Source of the DNA: Candidatus Manganitrophaceae bacterium
GTDB taxonomy: Bacteria; Nitrospirota; Nitrospiria; SBBL01; Manganitrophaceae
DNA length: 64,000 nt
Reading direction: 5' to 3'
Assembly (NCBI GenBank): GCA_016200325.1
Contig: JACQEZ010000020.1
Location: 186,001-250,000 of the forward strand
Position numbers and translations under genes: made by a program. This document shows positions 59,541-64,000 of the stretch, piece by piece (the stretch's first letter is position 1; every line of letters starts with the position of its first letter). The notes under the pieces were generated by a model. That model ran no database searches. It worked only from the letters and a program-made list of their open reading frames with translations, and was not told the DNA's origin.

Positions 59541-60749
59541 TTAAATCAGTTTGACCTGTTGATTTTTCGGGGTCGGTGATTGAGAAGCAGATTCACCAGG
59601 CATTCCCCCGCCCCGCTTGAGGGCCGATTCTCCGTATTTCGACGCGATGAGATCGGCCGCCGCGTCGAGGCGGCGCTGTTTCTGCGTCGCTTCGTCTAAG
59701 AAAAGCTCTCCTTGTGCCGGCTCGCCGACCGCCAGCTGGCTGACCCCCATCCCGATCAATCGAACCCCGCCCTGTTTTTCCGGAAGCCCGGCTTTCAGAA
59801 GATCGACGGCGGCCTGCACCAGATCTTGCGTCGTCTGCGTCGCTTTTGGCAAAGTATGCGACCGGGTGATCGTTTTAAAATCGGCAAAGCGGATTTTAAC
59901 CTCCACCGTGCGGGCGCGCAGGCCGTGACGGCGGAGACGGCGCGCCACCTGCTCCGTCAGCTCCACAAGATAAGCGCGAAGGAGCGGGAACGAACGATGA
60001 TCGGTTTCGAAGGTCGTCTCGTGGGAGATCGATTTTGCTTCCTGGTCGGGGAGGACGGCGCGGTCGTCCCGACCGTGGGCGAGCTCCCAAAGGTGATCGC
60101 CCCATTTTCCGAGGAGGTCGTGGAGCTTGCGGGGCGGCTGTTGCCGGAGTTGCTGGATGGTGTCGATCCCTTTCTGTTGCAGTAATCGGCCGGTCACCTT
60201 CCCGACCCCCCAGAGGCGGCCGACCGGAAGGGGATCGAGAAAGGCCTGAACCTCCTCCGGTCGGACGACGACGAAGCCGTCCGGTTTTCCGAGGTCGCTC
60301 GCCACCTTCGCCACGAATTTGTTCGGAGCGATTCCGACCGAGGCGATCAGGCGGAGCTCTGCTTTGATTTTCTGCTTGACCGCTTTTCCGATCGACTCCG
60401 CGCCGCCATAGCGCTTTTCACTCGCGGTGATGTCGAGAAACGCCTCGTCCAGAGAGATCGGCTCGATCAACGGGGTGTAAGCCTGGAGGATCTGATGAAT
60501 CTGCTCGGAGACCGCCGCGTAGTAATCGATCCGCGACGGCAGGAAGATGGCGGCGGGGCAGAGCCGGAAGGCTTTGGAAGAAGGCATTGCGCTGTGGACG
60601 CCGAATTCGCGGGCTTTGTAGTTCGCCGCGGCGACCACCCCGCGCCGCTCGGGGCTACCGCCGACGATGACCGGCTTTCCCTTCAGCTCGGGCCGCTCCC
60701 GCTCTTCGATCGAAGCATAAAATGCGTCCATATCGACATGGAGGATCAT
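59541..60749 (-). CDS. dinB: DNA polymerase IV (Y family)
   Basis: 402 residues. Catalytic acidic residues are in ILHVDMDAFYASIE and SLDEAFLDIT, with PVIVGG and YKAREFGV between them. The helix-hairpin-helix region (VGRLWGVGKVTGRLLQQKG) and little-finger domain complete the enzyme. It is an error-prone lesion-bypass polymerase. No LexA-type box was recognised upstream. Confidence 0.96.
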   Translation of the reverse strand: MILHVDMDAFYASIEERERPELKGKPVIVGGSPERRGVVAAANYKAREFGVHSAMPSSKAFRLCPAAIFLPSRIDYYAAVSEQIHQILQAYTPLIEPISLDEAFLDITASEKRYGGAESIGKAVKQKIKAELRLIASVGIAPNKFVAKVASDLGKPDGFVVVRPEEVQAFLDPLPVGRLWGVGKVTGRLLQQKGIDTIQQLRQQPPRKLHDLLGKWGDHLWELAHGRDDRAVLPDQEAKSISHETTFETDHRSFPLLRAYLVELTEQVARRLRRHGLRARTVEVKIRFADFKTITRSHTLPKATQTTQDLVQAAVDLLKAGLPEKQGGVRLIGMGVSQLAVGEPAQGELFLDEATQKQRRLDAAADLIASKYGESALKRGGGMPGESASQSPTPKNQQVKLI

Positions 60750-61057
60750 TCGGTATTTTAGGATCTCAAGATTCGGATGTCAACCAAAACGCTTCAATCC
60801 CCATAGTGGGTCATTTTGGGTGAGGGATTCATTTCTTAGCCGTCATTCCCGAATGTCTAATCAGGAATCCGCGGGCATGACAAAGTTTAAACGGACCCAC
60901 TTTCCTTCAATCCGCTATGAAGCGGAAAGGGGATTGCTATCTGGAATGTGATTCGCTACGATCCAAAATCGTCCATTTTAATCGGTTGGGTCTATGAAGT
61001 TGATTTCAGCATTCAGCGAACGGGAGCGGAGCGCATGGCGCGCCGGGAGTCATTCCG
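60750..61057. other. Intergenic region with an inverted-repeat element
   Basis: About 308 bases with no gene. AGTGGGTCATTTT (about 60801) and AAACGGACCCACT (about 60890) are imperfect inverted ends about 100 bases apart. Between them is GTCATTCCCGAATG ... GCGGGCATGAC, a second nested palindrome of a type widely scattered in bacterial genomes. It looks like a small non-autonomous repeat element. Confidence 0.5.
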
Positions 61058-61948
61058 ATGTCGCCTAGGCGGCTCTTTGTCCTGACGTTGCTCGCCATGA
61101 TCGCCTTCGCGGGAAATTCCTTGCTCTGCCGATCGGCGCTGAAGCAGACCGGGATCGACCCGGCGAGTTTCACTTTCATTCGAATCGCTTCCGGCGCCCT
61201 CGCCCTTTGGATGATTGTCAAGATGCGGGGCGGCGCGCGGGGAGCGGGCAACTGGCCCTCTGCGGTTGCCCTTTTTGTCTATGCCGGCGGGTTCTCGTTT
61301 GCTTATGTCACGCTGCCGGCGGCGACCGGCGCGTTGCTCCTCTTCGGCGCGGTGCAGGCGACGATGATCGGCTACGGGCTCTGGAGTGGAGAGCGACTGA
61401 CGGGAGGACAGGTTGTGGGACTAATCGTCGCGTTCGGCGGATTGATCGGTCTGTTGCTGCCGGGACTCACGGCGCCGCCGCTCCGGGGCGCGCTCCTGAT
61501 GCTCGGCGCCGGCGCCGCTTGGGGGATCTACTCCTTGCGCGGCAAAGGGGCGGGGGATCCGACCTCGGTGACGGCGGGGAACTTTTTGCGCGCCGTCGCT
61601 CTGGCGGCGGGGTTGAGCATCGCGACGCTTCCATCGGCTTCGCCCGATCGTTCCGGTTTTGTCTATGCGATGTTGTCGGGCGCATTGACCTCGGGGGTCG
61701 GCTATGCGATCTGGTACACCGCCTTGTCCGGGTTGAAGGCAACCAACGCGGCCACGGTACAGCTCAGCGTCCCGGTGATCGCGGCGGCGGGGGGCATTCT
61801 CTTCCTCGGAGAGCCGATCACGCTCCGCCTGCTGCTCGCCTCGATCGCCATCCTCGGCGGTGTCGCATCGGTTATTTTTGTCAAGCAGCGCGCCGAGGAA
61901 AAGCCGAATTGTAACCGGACCGAGATAGTGTCGCAGGAAAAGAAATAG
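61058..61948 (+). CDS. EamA/DMT-family membrane transporter
   Basis: 296 residues with ten hydrophobic helices in two similar halves, the EamA (RhaT-like) layout. The start MSPRRLFVLTLLAMIAFAGNSLLCR and the second-half motif SGVGYAIWYTAL are typical. Substrate unknown; relatives export amino acids or other metabolites. A terminator follows within 35 bases. Confidence 0.88.
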   Translation: MSPRRLFVLTLLAMIAFAGNSLLCRSALKQTGIDPASFTFIRIASGALALWMIVKMRGGARGAGNWPSAVALFVYAGGFSFAYVTLPAATGALLLFGAVQATMIGYGLWSGERLTGGQVVGLIVAFGGLIGLLLPGLTAPPLRGALLMLGAGAAWGIYSLRGKGAGDPTSVTAGNFLRAVALAAGLSIATLPSASPDRSGFVYAMLSGALTSGVGYAIWYTALSGLKATNAATVQLSVPVIAAAGGILFLGEPITLRLLLASIAILGGVASVIFVKQRAEEKPNCNRTEIVSQEKK

Positions 61949-61980
61949 GATAGGTCATTTGAGGGAACGAATCGCGACAA

Positions 61981-62023
61981 AACAGAAGCCTGAGGTAGAT
62001 GTTTGTCTCAGGCTTCTGTTTTT
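61981..62023 (+). terminator. Rho-independent terminator after the EamA gene
   Basis: AACAGAAGCCTGAG/CTCAGGCTTCTGTT is a perfect 14-base stem with a 12-base loop, then TTT. The core AGCCTGAG is shared with the icd terminators. Confidence 0.85.
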
Positions 62024-62240
62024 GGATCCGGGTCTATCTTGACTCCTTGACCGTCGATTGACGGTCAAGGCCCCTTCATGGCCGATGACGACGAAGCTGT
62101 CGTTGCCGATGTATTGCACCGCCACGGCCTCGTTCTGTTCCCTGCGGATGAATCCAGCGGTTCCGATCGTGGTTGCCGTCGGTAGGAAGGGCGTGTCGAG
62201 CCCGATCGATTTTTAAATCGATCCTGTCCGGGGAAAAATA
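62024..62240 (-). other. Intergenic stretch with a possible gene remnant
   Basis: One minus-strand frame reads DTPFLPTATTIGTAGFIRRE and continues AVAVQYIGNDSFVVIGHEGA, which has protein-like composition but no start or known family. It may be the remnant of a lost gene. A palindrome TTGACCGTC/GACGGTCAA lies at 62052-62075. Confidence 0.3.
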
Positions 62241-62245
62241 TTTTC

Positions 62246-62273
62246 TTGACACGATTCCAAAGAACAATATAGA
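62246..62273 (+). promoter_or_regulatory. Probable sigma-70 promoter of the MarR-type gene
   Basis: A perfect -35 TTGACA (62246-62251) and TATAGA (62268-62273) with a 16-base spacer, about 30 bases before the ATG. Confidence 0.7.
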
Positions 62274-62274
62274 G

Positions 62275-62303
62275 TTAGGTCTCCTAATAGTAAGGAGTCC
62301 TAA
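62275..62303 (+). promoter_or_regulatory. Probable autoregulatory operator of the MarR-type gene
   Basis: The arms TTAGGTCTCCT (62275-62285) and AGGAGTCCTAA (62293-62303) are inverted repeats with one mismatch and a 7-base spacer. It sits between the -10 box and the start codon and includes the ribosome-binding AAGGAG, a position where a bound dimer would block the gene. Confidence 0.75.
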
Positions 62304-62938
62304 TGAAAAGCACCCGTCCTCCTAAAGACCCGTTCGATGATGATCTTCCCCTCGATCAAAAGATCCTCATCGGCCTGGAGCAGGTCGGTCAGGCGATTGC
62401 CCTTCTCTTTGAGACCGAAAGCCGGAAGGAGAACCTCAGCGCGCTGCAAATGAGAATTGTTCTCTCGCTCCTCGAGCCGCACCATCCCGATACGGTCGGA
62501 ACGCTCTCTCGCGAGATGGGGGTGACGGCGCCGACGGTGAGCGACGCCACCCGCACCCTTGAGAAAAAAGCCTATCTGAATAAAAAGCGAAGCGAAGGGG
62601 ACAGCCGGGTTGTCCAGCTCTCTTTGACATCGGAGGGGAAACGGTTGGCGCGCGGCTTAAACGGGAAACGGGCGCGGCTCCTGGAGGTGATCGCCGGGCT
62701 TTCGGGCGACGAGAAGTCGACCCTCCTCTCCGTGCTGATCAAGCTGACCCGGGGGCTGCAGGACCACGGCTTGATCTCCGTCTCCCGGATGTGCGTCAGC
62801 TGTGAGTTCTTCAAGCCGAACGCTTATCCCGGCTCGGAAAAGCCGCATCACTGCGGTTTCGTCGACGCCCCCTTTGGGGAGCCGGAGTTGCGCCTCGACT
62901 GTCCGGAGCATATTCCAGCAGAAGCATCGTCGAAATAG
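62303..62938 (+). CDS. MarR-family regulator with a C-terminal cysteine-rich extension
   Basis: 211 residues. A winged helix-turn-helix is seen at about 40-125 (TLSREMGVTAPTVSDATRTLEKKAYL, then the wing KRSEGDSRVVQLSLT). After residue 155 an extension carries Cys residues in MCVSCEFF, PHHCGF and RLDCPEH, with two His in the middle. Together they could bind a metal or iron-sulfur cluster. It is followed after 31 bases by a copper nitrite reductase-like gene and probably controls it. Confidence 0.88.
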   Translation: MKSTRPPKDPFDDDLPLDQKILIGLEQVGQAIALLFETESRKENLSALQMRIVLSLLEPHHPDTVGTLSREMGVTAPTVSDATRTLEKKAYLNKKRSEGDSRVVQLSLTSEGKRLARGLNGKRARLLEVIAGLSGDEKSTLLSVLIKLTRGLQDHGLISVSRMCVSCEFFKPNAYPGSEKPHHCGFVDAPFGEPELRLDCPEHIPAEASSK

Positions 62939-62969
62939 TAAAGCATCCCACTTTCAACCAGGAGAACGA

Positions 62970-63848
62970 ATGTCAAAAAAATATTTTCAAATCGGTTTTG
63001 GTTTGATCCCGCTCTTTTTCTTTTTCCTCGTTTTATTGGCCGTTCCGCTGCCGGTCCTGGCCGAGACGGTAAAGATCCACCTGGTTGCAATTGAAAAGGA
63101 GGTGAAGGTCGCGGACGATCAGACTTACGCGGCCTGGACCTTCAACGGGACGATCCCCGGACCGGTCCTTCGGGTGAAAGAGGGAGACACGGTCGAGTTC
63201 ACGCTGGAAAACAAGGGGACGATGCCTCACTCGATGGACTTTCACGCGGCGCAGACGGCGCCCGATCGAAATTATGTCGTTGTCGCCCCCGGCAAGTCGC
63301 TGACCTATACTTGGAAGGCGCAATATCCCGGCGTCTTTTATTATCACTGCGGCGCCCCGCCGATGGTTCAGCATATCGCCAACGGCATGTATGGCGCGCT
63401 GATCGTCGAGCCGAAAAACCCCCTTCCCAAAGCCCGCGAATATGTCTTGGTTCAGGGGGAGCTTTATGCTTCTTCGACCGACGTCGCCGCGATGATGGCC
63501 AAGACGCCTAAAAATCTAATGTTCAACGGCGCCGTTAATAAACATGTCGCCGAGCCGCTTCAGGCGCGTCCCGGAGAGCTGGTCCGGATCCATGTCGTGA
63601 ATGCCGGTCCGGGTCTCTTCTCCGCCTTTCATGTCATCGGCGGCATCTTCGATAAAGTTTATGAGAGCGGGAACCCCGCCAATGTGCTCCGCGGCATCCA
63701 GACCTGGACGATCCCACCCGGCGGCGGCGCGACATTTGACATTACTTTCCCGGAAGCCGGGACCTATCCCTTCGTCACCCACTCCATTCCCGACGCGCTT
63801 CATGGCGGCCTGGGGCTGATCCGGGTGAGCGAAGAGGTCAAACCTTAA
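62970..63848 (+). CDS. nirK: NirK-like two-domain copper protein (putative nitrite reductase)
   Basis: 292 residues from ATG 62970, preceded by AGGAGAACGA. Signal peptide (FFFFLVLLAVPLPVLA). Domain 1 has MPHSMDFHAA and YYHCGAPPMVQHIANGMYG, giving type 1 (His, Cys, His, Met) and type 2 (His, His) copper ligands plus the catalytic Asp. Domain 2 has AFHVIGG and a His in VTHSIPDALHGG, in the place of the remaining type 2 His and catalytic His. It is shorter than classical NirK (about 340-380). It may reduce nitrite to NO, or be another two-domain multicopper oxidase. Confidence 0.8.
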   Translation: MSKKYFQIGFGLIPLFFFFLVLLAVPLPVLAETVKIHLVAIEKEVKVADDQTYAAWTFNGTIPGPVLRVKEGDTVEFTLENKGTMPHSMDFHAAQTAPDRNYVVVAPGKSLTYTWKAQYPGVFYYHCGAPPMVQHIANGMYGALIVEPKNPLPKAREYVLVQGELYASSTDVAAMMAKTPKNLMFNGAVNKHVAEPLQARPGELVRIHVVNAGPGLFSAFHVIGGIFDKVYESGNPANVLRGIQTWTIPPGGGATFDITFPEAGTYPFVTHSIPDALHGGLGLIRVSEEVKP

Positions 63849-63926
63849 CGGACTCCGATAGGCGCGCTCCGGCCGGAAGGGAGAAAAGCGTCGGTTGATA
63901 AAATTGATTTAGAGGGAGGAGGTCTG

Positions 63927-64000
63927 ATGGGAGATCCGGAGAAGGTTTCTATTTTATGGATCGAAAGCCGGCCCGATTCTCTCCTTTCTCCGATTTTGTT
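63927..64000 (+). CDS. Start of an unidentified gene, cut by the window edge
   Basis: ATG 63927 follows a strong GGGAGGAGG, and 24 codons are visible (MGDPEKVSILWIESRPDSLL) with no stop. It cannot be assigned, although ILWIESRPD recalls the first strand of a receiver domain. Confidence 0.5.
   Translation, partial: MGDPEKVSILWIESRPDSLLSPIL

Overview
The window is a GC-rich (roughly 60 percent) bacterial chromosome segment. It is dominated by densely packed housekeeping genes, with three accessory regions set into them. The combination of a monomeric NADP isocitrate dehydrogenase, a stressosome locus, GatCAB transamidosome genes and a copper nitrite reductase-like protein suggests an environmental Gram-negative. 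A Nitrospirota-like lineage is my guess, but nothing here proves the phylum. No rRNA, tRNA or CRISPR array was recognised.

Layout. 1-4090 (minus strand) carries a Qat-type anti-phage operon: qatA (KAP ATPase), qatB, and a qatC (QueC-like) that runs off the left edge. A small zinc-ribbon/membrane ORF split by an in-frame UGA lies upstream of it. 4614-8285 (minus) is metG-holB-tmk. 8483-25035 (plus) is core metabolism and information processing: a YheT-like hydrolase, an amidohydrolase, glmU, glmS, pcrA, the interleaved set gatC-panD-gatA-GGCT-gatB, eno, ftsB-like, era and a DUF3108 protein. 25059-29243 is a tesA gene divergent from a YbbA/YbbP-type ABC exporter. Next come a large GAF/PAS sensor kinase and a cytochrome P450 bordered by a repeat family. 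34557-41528 (minus) is one signalling operon: RsbR, RsbS, RsbT, an RsbT-like/PP2C fusion, an RsbT-like/histidine kinase fusion, a receiver protein, a receiver-kinase hybrid, then trmJ. 41850-50921 holds an AmpG-like MFS transporter, an FmdE-like protein, aroC, small exported proteins and icd.

50940-58270 is an island bordered on both sides by the 3' end and terminator of icd. It contains several integron attC sites, gene cassettes (a quinone-oxidoreductase-like protein, a VOC protein, two unknown proteins and a rifampin ADP-ribosyltransferase), broken cassettes, a 182-bp nearly perfect direct duplication, palindromic repeats, and a 41-residue N-terminal relic of an integron integrase. This is a decayed integron. 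After it come a glutaredoxin, a cytochrome b561-like protein, dinB, an EamA transporter, and an autoregulated MarR-type regulator followed by a NirK-like cupredoxin protein.

How the parts work together. The Qat genes are predicted phage defence. The rsb operon should sense stress through an RsbR/RsbS complex and release RsbT-type switch proteins. No sigma-B gene is present, and two of the three RsbT-like ATPase domains are fused to output enzymes, so the output appears to be routed into phosphorelay signalling. The integron region supplied a probable rifampin-resistance gene but has lost a functional integrase in this window.
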